Part shown: piece after piece, positions 8,757 through 17,920 of the stretch | Layout: every line of letters starts with the position of its first letter | How positions within the stretch are numbered: the first letter of the stretch is position 1 | From: Cylindrospermopsis curvispora GIHE-G1 | GTDB taxonomy: Bacteria > Cyanobacteriota > Cyanobacteriia > Cyanobacteriales > Nostocaceae | Direction: 5' to 3' | Assembly: GCF_014489415.1 (NCBI RefSeq) | Contig: NZ_CP060822.1 | Location: 1,064,311-1,128,310 of the forward strand | DNA: 64,000 bases | The notes under the pieces: generated by a model | The model's input: only the letters and a program-made list of their open reading frames with translations | Database searches by the model: none | What the model was told of the DNA's origin: nothing | Translations under genes and position numbers: made by a program

Positions 8757-9701
8757 ATGACTAAACGGAAAAGTTCTCACTGCGCAACGGAGAGGATGTT
8801 ATTCCTACTCCGCTATCTCTCAGAAGGACCTCATTCTATACATGAGTTAACAGAACGGCTTATGAACGATCAAGGATACCAGTACAATCGTGTTACTATA
8901 CAAAATGACTTAAGCCGATTAAAAGAGTGGGGATTTTGTTTGGAGGTAGAGAAGAAAAAACGAGTTTTGAGATCTCCTGCTTTTCCCTTTAATTTACCTG
9001 AAATTACATTAAATTCTGTAAGACTTGCTTTTAAACTATTGGACGATATTGGTTTAAAAGCTTATGCTGCTTCTTTGTCCCAAATAACAAAGATTATTCC
9101 CGATTCTCAGCAGAAACTACTACAAAAAAGCACCGCATTTAATGTAATACCTCAAAATTTGATTAATTTATCAGATCACTATTCTAATATTCAAACACTA
9201 GAATATGCGATTTCTCATCGTCAAGAAGTTGAGTTTGAATATTCAAGTAAAAAATCAACTCAAGGTGAGGTTTTTTTACGTCAAGTTGAACCAATAAGTT
9301 TAGATTGGAGAGAAGGTAAATTATACCTATTAGCTTATAATTATAAAGTACACAAAAATCAAGAAATAGATTTTCGTGTTGATAGAATTTTGGGTAAGGT
9401 CAAAGTCTTACCTATCAAATTTGCCCCTAGAATTCCTATGACCCACCCTATTTCGTTTCGCATTTGGGGAAATGTTGCTAAACAATATCAACCAAGTTTT
9501 TATCGTGAAGATTCACCAATTAAAGATCCCTGTATTTATCATGAAGATGCTCTATTAATCCACGCTGAAGTTACAGATTATTTCTGGGCTAAACAGCGGT
9601 TACTAAAATATTTACCTTTTGTGCAAGTTACTAGGCCAGATTCTTTGGTTGAGGAATTTAAACAAATTACAGAGGAAATGGTAAAATTATATTTGCACTG
9701 A
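8757..9701 (+). CDS. WYL-domain transcriptional regulator of the CRISPR locus
   Basis: A 314-aa regulator with an N-terminal winged-helix DNA-binding domain (about 10-70: SIHELTERL, TIQNDLSRLKEWGF) and a WYL domain from about 150 to 225 (LEYAISHRQEVEFEY, GKLYLLAYN, DFRVDRILGKV). WYL domains sense nucleotides or nucleic acids. WYL proteins are repeatedly found with cyanobacterial type I-D loci, where one is known to repress cas expression (family knowledge). It is divergent from cas6 and lies inside the cas locus, so control of cas6-cas4-cas1-cas2 and perhaps of cas10d is likely. The ATG at 8757 overlaps the unused upstream extension of the cas6 frame. Confidence 0.9.
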   Translation: MTKRKSSHCATERMLFLLRYLSEGPHSIHELTERLMNDQGYQYNRVTIQNDLSRLKEWGFCLEVEKKKRVLRSPAFPFNLPEITLNSVRLAFKLLDDIGLKAYAASLSQITKIIPDSQQKLLQKSTAFNVIPQNLINLSDHYSNIQTLEYAISHRQEVEFEYSSKKSTQGEVFLRQVEPISLDWREGKLYLLAYNYKVHKNQEIDFRVDRILGKVKVLPIKFAPRIPMTHPISFRIWGNVAKQYQPSFYREDSPIKDPCIYHEDALLIHAEVTDYFWAKQRLLKYLPFVQVTRPDSLVEEFKQITEEMVKLYLH

Positions 9702-9742
9702 AGTATGAATTATTTAGAGTAGTTAACATTGATAGGTAAGAA

Positions 9743-9804
9743 CGTAGATTGGGTTGAAGTATGAAACCCAACACCACGGGTCTCGTTACTCGACCCATCC
9801 TACA
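9743..9804. repeat. Palindromic intergenic repeat, double-hairpin form
   Basis: The 62-bp element begins GTAGATTGGGTTGA and ends TCGACCCATCCTAC, which pair in 11 of 14 positions. Inside, TTGGGTT (9749-9755) and AACCCAA (9765-9771) form a perfect 7-bp hairpin. It belongs to the same family as 42848-42877. It occupies the gap between the convergent WYL and cas3' genes and could act as a bidirectional terminator. Confidence 0.6.
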
Positions 9805-9845
9805 AATAATTGTGCCTCCCTACTTATGACCAGTGAACAAACTGA

Positions 9846-12248
9846 TCAAGAGATGATAATTGAATGGTCGTGATTGGGGGAATTAATACTTTCCATCAGA
9901 AAAGCGTTTAGGTCAAAGGACAAATGATACTTAGCTTTATGATGCTGAACTTCACCCGATTTAAATTCTATGACTTCAAATAATGGAGGTAAATGTTTTT
10001 GTTGAGTGATATTAAAAGCTGATCCAGAGTTAATATAGATAATCGCATCTCTTTTTTTTAAAACTTCATTAAGTAATGATAGATTCGTAAAATCTTCAAT
10101 CTTAGTAGTTTCAATTGATAATCCTGTAACCCTTTTAACTTTTCCTAGAGGTAACTTAGATATTTTTCTTTTGACAATTTCTTGTTTTTCCTTATCATAT
10201 TGATAATAGAAAAATTGACTTTGGTGAGTAAAATGCCATTTTCGTGGCTCGGTTAAATCATCATAAACCATGGCATAAATCATCGGTTCACTTTGATAAA
10301 TTTGCTTGCAATATTTATCAAATCCTGGATGATTCGAGTATGTTTCTAACTTATTTAAAAATGTTTGTTTATTAACAAACTGGCATTTAGTGCGTCGCAA
10401 TAGATAAGTCAAGGAATAACTATGAAATGGGAAAGAATTTTCTTCTTGAGATTTTAGAGAGTCAAAATAAGGTATTTCTAAGTCAATTAATGGTTGGAGA
10501 ACTTTGCTTTGTTTATCAAAGTTCATCATGCGATAGATATTATTTTCCAATATACCACCTCCATTACGAAAGCCCAAAATCCCGGTAATAGTCCCATTAC
10601 CAACCATTTTTTTTAAGTTTTTGCCGATATTCTCTCGATTATAACCTGGATATAGTCGGATAATTAATTCACTTAATTGCTCTCTGGTAATTTTTCTTTC
10701 TGCAGTTTCTTCTATCCTTCCTGTATGGGGGTTTTTCCCATATTCATAACATTTTAGATAGATTTGACAGGTATACTCTGCTTCTATAGGTGAGTAAATA
10801 CTAAGATAATTACTAAATCTTTCAGGTTCAAACCAGTGGAATGCTTGTTTAATTTGTTGGGTAAATGTATCACGTTCCATTTCGTGGGAAAGCAGTGGAT
10901 ACTCTTGGAAATAGTTAAAAACCTCTGTCGGTACTATAGCTATAACTTGGTTATTAGCAGAATCGCGTCCATTCCTACCAATTCTCCCTAATCTCTGTAA
11001 AAACTGAGAGCTTGTTCTCCCCTCAAATAATAGTAAATCCTTGAAGTATTCATCTGTGAAATCTATTCCCACCTCGATCCCACTTGTTCCTGTCGTATGA
11101 ACTTTTGTGAGAGCATCTTTTTTTTCCTGTGGTTGCACTAAACCATGAGCTTCTCCTACGTTTTCGTGTCCAAACATTTGACTTAGTGCTTGTTTTAATT
11201 TTCTAGCTGTACCCACAGAATCCATGACATATAAACAACGATGCTGGTTATTATCCAATAGTAGTTTTTTAATATCTGGTAACAATTCAAGGGCTTTGTT
11301 TTCCCCTTCCCATGCTCTTAGATTTCCTGGTACAAGAGTTAAGTTAATTTCTTCCATTACTGGGCGTCCTTCTTTTTCTCCCGGTTGTTCAATATTTAGT
11401 GCAGTGATGCCAAATTTTTCCAGATAGTGTAATTGTTGTCCAAACCCTTCTTTTGGATTTAAAGGTGTGGCAGATGAAAAAATGAAGTTATGAGGAATTT
11501 TATTTTCTATTTTATTAAAAAGCTGAGTTGCAAGTCCTACGAACCATACGGTAGAAGCCTGTTGTTTGATATTATATAAATGAAACTCATCAAAAATAAT
11601 GGTTTTAAAATCTCTGATTAAAATGGAAAAAGCTGTGATATTTCTACCTGTATTTTCTTTACTATTAGCATAAAGATGATGACAAATTAGGTATAGTATA
11701 TCCGGATTCGTTAAAACTATTTTTCCTCTACCCAAAATATACTCAATGAGTTTAATATTTCTTTCTCCTGCTTCTCTCTCTTCTCTGAGGAATTCACCAT
11801 CAACTATTAATAAATCACCATCAATACCTATTGTTGGCTCTCTCCCATGAATTTGTTTGAATAGTTTAGTAATAGCTCTTTTTTGATCGTGTAGTAATTC
11901 ATTGGTGGGATAGACTCCCAATACTTTGGTTCCCGAGGATGTATTTAAACAGTGTTCCACAGAGTAGGCATAGTTAGCTAATGTTTTGCCACCGCCTGTA
12001 ATAGCTGAATTAATAATACAAAGACTATTATGGGTGTCTGAAGGCTGAAATTTATTAATGTCACATCTCTCAACTAACTCGCAGTTATTGCACCATTGCG
12101 ATGCTGTTTTATAATTTTGATTCCTAGCTATGGCACAATATGTTTGTATTTGATGTTGATAGGGTGATATGTTGTTTCCCAGTTCCGGAAATGGAACTGA
12201 TGTTCTTAGCTTGGTTTGATAATATACGGGTTTAATTTTTAATTTCAT
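9846..12248 (-). CDS. cas3': Type I-D CRISPR helicase Cas3'
   Basis: Superfamily 2 helicase of 800 aa that unwinds target DNA once the interference complex has bound. Walker A is SAITGGGKTL (81-90), motif II is DEFH (220-223) and motif III is SAT (259-261). Motif VI appears as FLQRLGRIGRNGRD in the second RecA-like domain. There is no N-terminal HD nuclease domain, as expected for type I-D, where the HD domain sits in Cas10d. Cysteines at 53, 56 and 62 are unusually clustered and might bind metal. The gene lies downstream of the array on the same (minus) strand, separated from csc1, csc2 and cas10d by about 3.5 kb of repeats. Confidence 0.94.
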   Translation of the reverse strand: MKLKIKPVYYQTKLRTSVPFPELGNNISPYQHQIQTYCAIARNQNYKTASQWCNNCELVERCDINKFQPSDTHNSLCIINSAITGGGKTLANYAYSVEHCLNTSSGTKVLGVYPTNELLHDQKRAITKLFKQIHGREPTIGIDGDLLIVDGEFLREEREAGERNIKLIEYILGRGKIVLTNPDILYLICHHLYANSKENTGRNITAFSILIRDFKTIIFDEFHLYNIKQQASTVWFVGLATQLFNKIENKIPHNFIFSSATPLNPKEGFGQQLHYLEKFGITALNIEQPGEKEGRPVMEEINLTLVPGNLRAWEGENKALELLPDIKKLLLDNNQHRCLYVMDSVGTARKLKQALSQMFGHENVGEAHGLVQPQEKKDALTKVHTTGTSGIEVGIDFTDEYFKDLLLFEGRTSSQFLQRLGRIGRNGRDSANNQVIAIVPTEVFNYFQEYPLLSHEMERDTFTQQIKQAFHWFEPERFSNYLSIYSPIEAEYTCQIYLKCYEYGKNPHTGRIEETAERKITREQLSELIIRLYPGYNRENIGKNLKKMVGNGTITGILGFRNGGGILENNIYRMMNFDKQSKVLQPLIDLEIPYFDSLKSQEENSFPFHSYSLTYLLRRTKCQFVNKQTFLNKLETYSNHPGFDKYCKQIYQSEPMIYAMVYDDLTEPRKWHFTHQSQFFYYQYDKEKQEIVKRKISKLPLGKVKRVTGLSIETTKIEDFTNLSLLNEVLKKRDAIIYINSGSAFNITQQKHLPPLFEVIEFKSGEVQHHKAKYHLSFDLNAFLMESINSPNHDHSIIIS

Positions 12249-12434
12249 TTCTTTATCTCATTGCTAATTCATTAACAATTTTACTATTATTCTTCAATCT
12301 CTGGAAATAATAAGAAACTTGAAATTATTCCGACTTAAAGTGATTAGTCTTGCTTGTTTAGTATTTGAACCTCACATTCATATCTATTTGAGTTTGATTG
12401 CAGTAGCACAAGATACCTCGTTTAAAAGGAAAAA
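12249..12434. other. Gap between cas3' and the trailer end of the array
   Basis: These 186 AT-rich bases precede cas3' and must hold its promoter unless array transcripts read through. AATAAT and ATTATT (about 12306-12329) form a loose inverted repeat. No convincing gene is present; a frame opening at 12319 runs into the repeats and is not coding. Confidence 0.5.
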
Positions 12435-15400
12435 GTTTCAATCTCCTATGGAGATAAGTCTAAATTTGAACAGATTAAGTAAAGCCATTAAAAGATACTT
12501 TCTAGCGGTTTCAATCTCCTATGGAGATAAGTCTAAATTTGAACGGGAACGGCACATAATGCCTGGTTTTGTGGTAAAAACACAGGTTTCAATCTCCTAT
12601 GGAGATAAGTCTAAATTTGAACAAGTTCAACTCGGTATCGAGTTTCTTCTTGAAGCTTGTTTCAATCTCCTATGGAGATAAGTCTAAATTTGAACGCACT
12701 GATTATGAAGTCCTAATGGTTTTAGAGCTATTAGTTTCAATCTCCTATGGAGATAAGTCTAAATTTGAACGTACAAATCAAGAAACACTATACTAGACCT
12801 GTAGTTTCAATCTCCTATGGAGATAAGTCTAAATTTGAACGGGGATTTAGACAAAACACTAGCGGAAAATAAAAGATGTTTCAATCTCCTATGGAGATAA
12901 GTCTAAATTTGAACCAATTACAGCAGCATCGGGAAGTAATCTTTTAACCCAAGTTTCAATCTCCTATGGAGATAAGTCTAAATTTGAACGCTGACGTTAC
13001 AGACTGTTCCTGTTCCCTTTCAACAGTTTCAATCTCCTATGGAGATAAGTCTAAATTTGAACATATATGGTAACTTGGAAATTTTTAATTTCCAGGACTC
13101 TGTTTCAATCTCCTATGGAGATAAGTCTAAATTTGAACAAACTAGTTTTATAAGTGGTATCCGTTCCTAGTACCAGTTTCAATCTCCTATGGAGATAAGT
13201 CTAAATTTGAACGTATTAGCGGATTTATCTTCTGCTAGTAGTATATTAAGTTTCAATCTCCTATGGAGATAAGTCTAAATTTGAACCTCCAAGGGATGGT
13301 TGATTGACCGTGACATGATTTTTGTTTCAATCTCCTATGGAGATAAGTCTAAATTTGAACTTATGCTTTCCATCCATTTCCACCCATTGGAACGAGTTTC
13401 AATCTCCTATGGAGATAAGTCTAAATTTGAACCTTTATCATCATCGGATTGGGCTTTGGTGCAGGATTTATCCGTTTCAATCTCCTATGGAGATAAGTCT
13501 AAATTTGAACATTTGGGAAATATTTTAAGAATAGCTAGAAGTCTGTTGTTTCAATCTCCTATGGAGATAAGTCTAAATTTGAACATCCTGAATACCTTGA
13601 GCTTGGATACTTTGTGGTTCAGGAGGTTTCAATCTCCTATGGAGATAAGTCTAAATTTGAACAAAATTTTCTGGTTTAAGTTAGTAGTGTAAATTGAATT
13701 GTTTCAATCTCCTATGGAGATAAGTCTAAATTTGAACTCTACTGGACCTTCCACTTCCCCTTCAGATACAGCTCCTAAGTTTCAATCTCCTATGGAGATA
13801 AGTCTAAATTTGAACCATGGAATACTTCTTATGCAGCTTTCGTTCATGGTTTCAATCTCCTATGGAGATAAGTCTAAATTTGAACTCCAGTAGACTTCCA
13901 GCTATTTTAGAAATATTTCCCCAGTTTCAATCTCCTATGGAGATAAGTCTAAATTTGAACCTGCCATTAATTGCAACCGCTAAATTTAAGCTACGTTTCA
14001 ATCTCCTATGGAGATAAGTCTAAATTTGAACAGGAAGTAAATCCAGGTTTTCTGGAAAAACAGCTCACGTTTCAATCTCCTATGGAGATAAGTCTAAATT
14101 TGAACGTGGATGACTTTACCGGTTTAGGGTTTATCCCCAGTTTCAATCTCCTATGGAGATAAGTCTAAATTTGAACAAAATTATTTTTTGGCTAGATTAA
14201 TCAATACCATAGTTTCAATCTCCTATGGAGATAAGTCTAAATTTGAACCAACTATGTTGTTGGTATCTGGAGATATTTTTTTCAACGTTTCAATCTCCTA
14301 TGGAGATAAGTCTAAATTTGAACTGGTTGCTCCCCTGATTCTCTGTTCCCTTTCAACGTTTCAATCTCCTATGGAGATAAGTCTAAATTTGAACGCTAGA
14401 CTTAATTAGCATCTTAAACCGTAACCTACTGTTTCAATCTCCTATGGAGATAAGTCTAAATTTGAACCTTATTTGAACGGCGTGCATATAGCTGAGTCAA
14501 CCGGTTTCAATCTCCTATGGAGATAAGTCTAAATTTGAACAAACTTCGTATATAAGCGAATTGCAGATGTCTGTTACAGTTTCAATCTCCTATGGAGATA
14601 AGTCTAAATTTGAACGTATAACCACAGCAATGACATTTCTGGGATGAATATTGTTTCAATCTCCTATGGAGATAAGTCTAAATTTGAACCAAGTGGGATA
14701 TCTGGCGGGTAGAACCCAGGGTGGTTTCAATCTCCTATGGAGATAAGTCTAAATTTGAACGGCTTACAGCCCCGAAGCTAGAGCTAGAAAGGTATGTTTC
14801 AATCTCCTATGGAGATAAGTCTAAATTTGAACAGAGCTGCCATTAATTGCAACCGCTAAATTTAAGCTACGTTTCAATCTCCTATGGAGATAAGTCTAAA
14901 TTTGAACTATACGCATCAGATATCCTGCTACTAGATAAAGCTGTTTCAATCTCCTATGGAGATAAGTCTAAATTTGAACGCGTGTTTACCCTTAAATCTC
15001 CCTTGTCTCACATAGGAGTTTCAATCTCCTATGGAGATAAGTCTAAATTTGAACCTATAACTTGGGGAACCGATTGAGAGCAGGTGTAACGTTTCAATCT
15101 CCTATGGAGATAAGTCTAAATTTGAACGCGGTAAAGGATTGGGATAAGTCTTTCCCGGAATATGGTTTCAATCTCCTATGGAGATAAGTCTAAATTTGAA
15201 CAACAAGAGCTAGTAAAGTATTTATGCGCATAGAAAATGGGGTTTCAATCTCCTATGGAGATAAGTCTAAATTTGAACTTACTCATATCAGCGTATCTGT
15301 CTTCCCACCATAGTTTCAATCTCCTATGGAGATAAGTCTAAATTTGAACAAAAAAGATAGTACGGTAGAAAGTGACTGGGGTAGTGTTTCAATCTCCTAT

Positions 15401-15714
15401 GGAGATAAGTCTAAATTTGAACAGGATAGACTTGTTTGCTAATTTAATAGGTGTTCCGTTTCAATCTCCTATGGAGATAAGTCTAAATTTGAACGGTTTT
15501 TGACAACCAACCACCCAGGTCGAAAGTGAGTTTCAATCTCCTATGGAGATAAGTCTAAATTTGAACTGTCTTCTTTCTTCTCTTCTCTCTCTTTTCTCTT
15601 TGTTTCAATCTCCTATGGAGATAAGTCTAAATTTGAACGAACACTCTCAAGAAAACCGAATTGAGTTAAAGCGCAGCGTTTCAATCTCCTATGGAGATAA
15701 GTCTAAATTTGAAC
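12435..15714 (-). CRISPR. CRISPR array, type I-D, 45 repeats and 44 spacers
   Basis: 45 copies of a 37-nt repeat start with GTTTCAATCTCC and end with AAATTTGAAC on the plus strand. By reading, all copies look identical. The 44 spacers are 33-41 nt. The first repeat starts at 12435 and the last at 15678. The repeat core ATCTCC-TAT-GGAGAT is a 6-bp hairpin. The reverse complement ends GGAGATTGAAAC, matching the ATTGAAAC-type 5' handle of many cyanobacterial crRNAs, so I assign transcription to the minus strand with the leader at the right end next to csc1. The spacer at 13961-13994 is contained in the one at 14833-14870. The spacer at 15567-15601 is almost pure pyrimidine. The perfect repeats suggest an active or recently active array. 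Confidence 0.98.
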
Positions 15715-15972
15715 GGCGATCGCCCAACCCATTGCAGCAGGTAGCCTAGAGAGACATATTGCGAGGCGAATTGAGCTAACATAGAATATACCATAAAAGA
15801 GTAGAACGAAAGTACAGGGAAAAAAGAGTCAAACCACCATACAGCAAACCTTTAAAAAATGCGAGACAAGAAACCAGTACCGGGAGTAGAAAAAGCTAAT
15901 CAAATCAAAAGCTTCAGAGATGATTAGCCTAAAAGATGAACTCCAGAACCCAGACAACTCGCAGAAATCCCT
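15715..15972 (-). promoter_or_regulatory. Probable CRISPR leader
   Basis: 258 bp of non-coding sequence between the csc1 stop and the last repeat. If the array is read from the minus strand, this is the leader where new spacers enter. It contains a HIP1 octamer at its array-proximal end and a plausible extended -10 box at 15785-15793. Confidence 0.65.
15785..15793 (-). promoter_or_regulatory. Candidate array promoter, extended -10
   Basis: Read on the minus strand the bases are TGGTATATT, close to an extended -10 (TGnTATAAT). A start about 7 nt downstream would lie some 60 nt before the first transcribed repeat. No strong -35 is needed for this class; none is seen at the ideal distance. Confidence 0.4.
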
Positions 15973-16737
15973 CTACAGAGCAGCCAAGTAATTCATATCA
16001 CTCGGTAAATAAATCACCTCATCATCAGCAAATTTAACCTCTAATAGACGAGTAGAGACCAAATACTTACCATTCTCTAATAAACGAGTGGGTAAGGCTG
16101 AAGCAATTAAATCAAAGAGCTGAGGTTTAGTAACCAAATCAGACCAGTTAAGCATTCCATTAACTGTTTTAGAATTATTAACCAAATTTACAGAAGTGGC
16201 TTTTTTTAAAGTCATCTTGACCTTAGCCATAAATTTCCCCAACCGCAGGTACTGAATCGGTAGTATGCTGACTTCAGCATCATAGATATTACTTAATCTT
16301 TCCATACTCGTAATTAAAGAGTCTTGACAGATTAAATAACCAAATGCATTAGCAAGAAACTGATTGGGTCTAGAAATAACAGTTTTCTGAGAAATAGGAC
16401 GAAACATCTTAGCAAAACCCCAAGCGGGATAACCTAAGGACTTACCACGGGTTAGAGTAAACGTCTCATCCATGGTATTAAACTGGTTGATACAATATCG
16501 AGTATTATTTAAAACCTGTGCTGGAGTTAAATAAATTCCTGCCTCATTAATAGGAGCTAAATCTCGCTTATAACTGGGTTTTTGTCCCTCTTCTCTATAA
16601 TGAGAACGCGCCAAATTTAAGGCATAACTTATGGAATAATTGTGTATAAACCAGCCAGTTTCAAATACTTTACCCCTTTCCGTAGTGGCATAAAAAACAT
16701 AGTCTTCAAATTGAAGAAAATAGCGGTAAACTTCCAT
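15973..16737 (-). CDS. csc1: Type I-D Cas5-family protein Csc1
   Basis: Cas5-like subunit that caps the 5' handle of the crRNA in the type I-D complex. I start it at the ATG at 16737 (254 aa, MEVYRYFLQFEDYVFYAT). This is preceded by GGAG at good spacing, whereas the longer frame would begin with TTG at 16761. The opening segment, with the ERGKVFETGWFIHNYSISYAL pattern split by a short loop, is typical of Csc1. The start lies 20 bp after the csc2 stop, so both should be on one transcript, with csc1 the last cas gene before the leader. Confidence 0.92.
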   Translation of the reverse strand: MEVYRYFLQFEDYVFYATTERGKVFETGWFIHNYSISYALNLARSHYREEGQKPSYKRDLAPINEAGIYLTPAQVLNNTRYCINQFNTMDETFTLTRGKSLGYPAWGFAKMFRPISQKTVISRPNQFLANAFGYLICQDSLITSMERLSNIYDAEVSILPIQYLRLGKFMAKVKMTLKKATSVNLVNNSKTVNGMLNWSDLVTKPQLFDLIASALPTRLLENGKYLVSTRLLEVKFADDEVIYLPSDMNYLAAL

Positions 16738-16757
16738 TACTCTATTACTCCAATTTT

Positions 16758-17789
16758 TCAACTTTTACCCTTAGATTTGGCATACTGGCGAGATGCAGCA
16801 TCAAGACCAGTTAAGAACTTTTGGCAATTTTCTAAATCACTAAAAATCGAATTAAATTCCTCAACTAAAAGTTTTAAGTCCTCTGATGACATTGCCTGAC
16901 TATGGCCAGGTAACTCAGTTAGAACTTCATTAACAACATCAAAAATATTACCAGTCTGTCGATCATTGTTAATAAAATTACCCAAATCCAAAATATCATT
17001 GATGTGACCTTCTGGGGATAACTTGTCATATAGTCTTTGGCTTAAATCAAGATTAGACAATTTTTCCACATTACCAAAACTAATTGCCACCAGGTGATTG
17101 CGAATATAACCTTGACGATTAGACTCAGCTCCATAACGAGTAGTTTGTAAAATATTACCCAAAACATACATAAATTCAGCAGGAGTAACATCAACCAATG
17201 TTTCTACACAGGGCAAAAAAATCTGGGGAATTAAAGTATCTTTTTCCGCAAATGCTGAACCACTAACACCACCTTCGGTTTTGTCTTGAATGGCATTAAG
17301 TTTAACCATTTTTTGAATCTTACTATAACTCCGTAAACTAAATGAAGAATCTGTTAAAACACGAGACTTTTGAGAAGACTCCCCCTTAACCGCAGCAAAA
17401 CCATATAAAGTACAATCTGGGCATTCCCCACACATTCCATCCATTAAATAACATGATTTTACCTTTTGCTCTTGTTTGGATTTTTTATTTTCATTATCAT
17501 CTCCTATTGCCACTAGTCCAAATTGACGTAAAAGAGCTTTACCAGTACGTCTTTCTGATGCAATTTGTTTGCGTTTAAACATTACTACTCTATCTAACTT
17601 TTGAGTAGCATTTTTAGAACTATATCCTGCTTGTAATATTTCCGTATCTAAAGTATCACCTTCGGTGGTAAAAATGGCATGGGACTTGGTTTCTCTTAAC
17701 ACTACAATTTGAATATATTTGTTTTGACGAAATACCGGAATGGATTCATGAAAATAGCGTTGGTACTTAGTTAAACTGGTAAATTTCAT
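16758..17789 (-). CDS. csc2: Type I-D Cas7-family backbone protein Csc2
   Basis: Backbone subunit that polymerises along the crRNA guide and presents it to target DNA. The ATG at 17789 (343 aa, MKFTSLTKYQRYF) is favoured because AGGAG lies about 9 bp upstream; the longer frame would use TTG at 17807. The RRTGKALLRQFGLV region and a cysteine cluster near residues 115-128 (CYLMDGMCGECPDCTLYGFAA) are characteristic of Csc2, the latter probably a zinc-binding insertion. The segment SYSKIQKMVKLNAIQDKTEGG follows. It sits between cas10d and csc1 on the minus strand. Confidence 0.94.
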   Translation of the reverse strand: MKFTSLTKYQRYFHESIPVFRQNKYIQIVVLRETKSHAIFTTEGDTLDTEILQAGYSSKNATQKLDRVVMFKRKQIASERRTGKALLRQFGLVAIGDDNENKKSKQEQKVKSCYLMDGMCGECPDCTLYGFAAVKGESSQKSRVLTDSSFSLRSYSKIQKMVKLNAIQDKTEGGVSGSAFAEKDTLIPQIFLPCVETLVDVTPAEFMYVLGNILQTTRYGAESNRQGYIRNHLVAISFGNVEKLSNLDLSQRLYDKLSPEGHINDILDLGNFINNDRQTGNIFDVVNEVLTELPGHSQAMSSEDLKLLVEEFNSIFSDLENCQKFLTGLDAASRQYAKSKGKS

Positions 17790-17894
17790 GGTTAAATCTC
17801 CTAACAATAATTAACTTTTGAACTTTTAGTTGAGCAGTCCGATAATTATTCGGATATGCTTATCCTCAAAAATTGATGGGTATTCAGTGATCTT

Positions 17895-17917
17895 GTCAAC
17901 TTGACTCGTCAACTTGA
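17895..17917. repeat. Short direct repeat in the cas10d-csc2 gap
   Basis: GTCAACTTGA occurs at 17895-17904 and again at 17908-17917, separated by 3 bp, just after the cas10d stop. The same gap holds an imperfect palindrome CCGATAATTATTCGG. These may be regulatory or part of an intercistronic RNA structure; nothing in the sequence decides. Confidence 0.4.
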
Positions 17918-17920
17918 GAG

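Noticed and set aside
8652-8780. N-terminal extension of cas6 to 8780
   Set aside because: It is not Cas6-like and overlaps the start of the divergent WYL gene; the ATG at 8651 gives a normal Cas6 start.
12319-15749. Open frames of 60-130 codons with repeated SISYGDKSKFE or SPMEISLNLN text
   Set aside because: They are translations of the CRISPR repeat and have no coding meaning.
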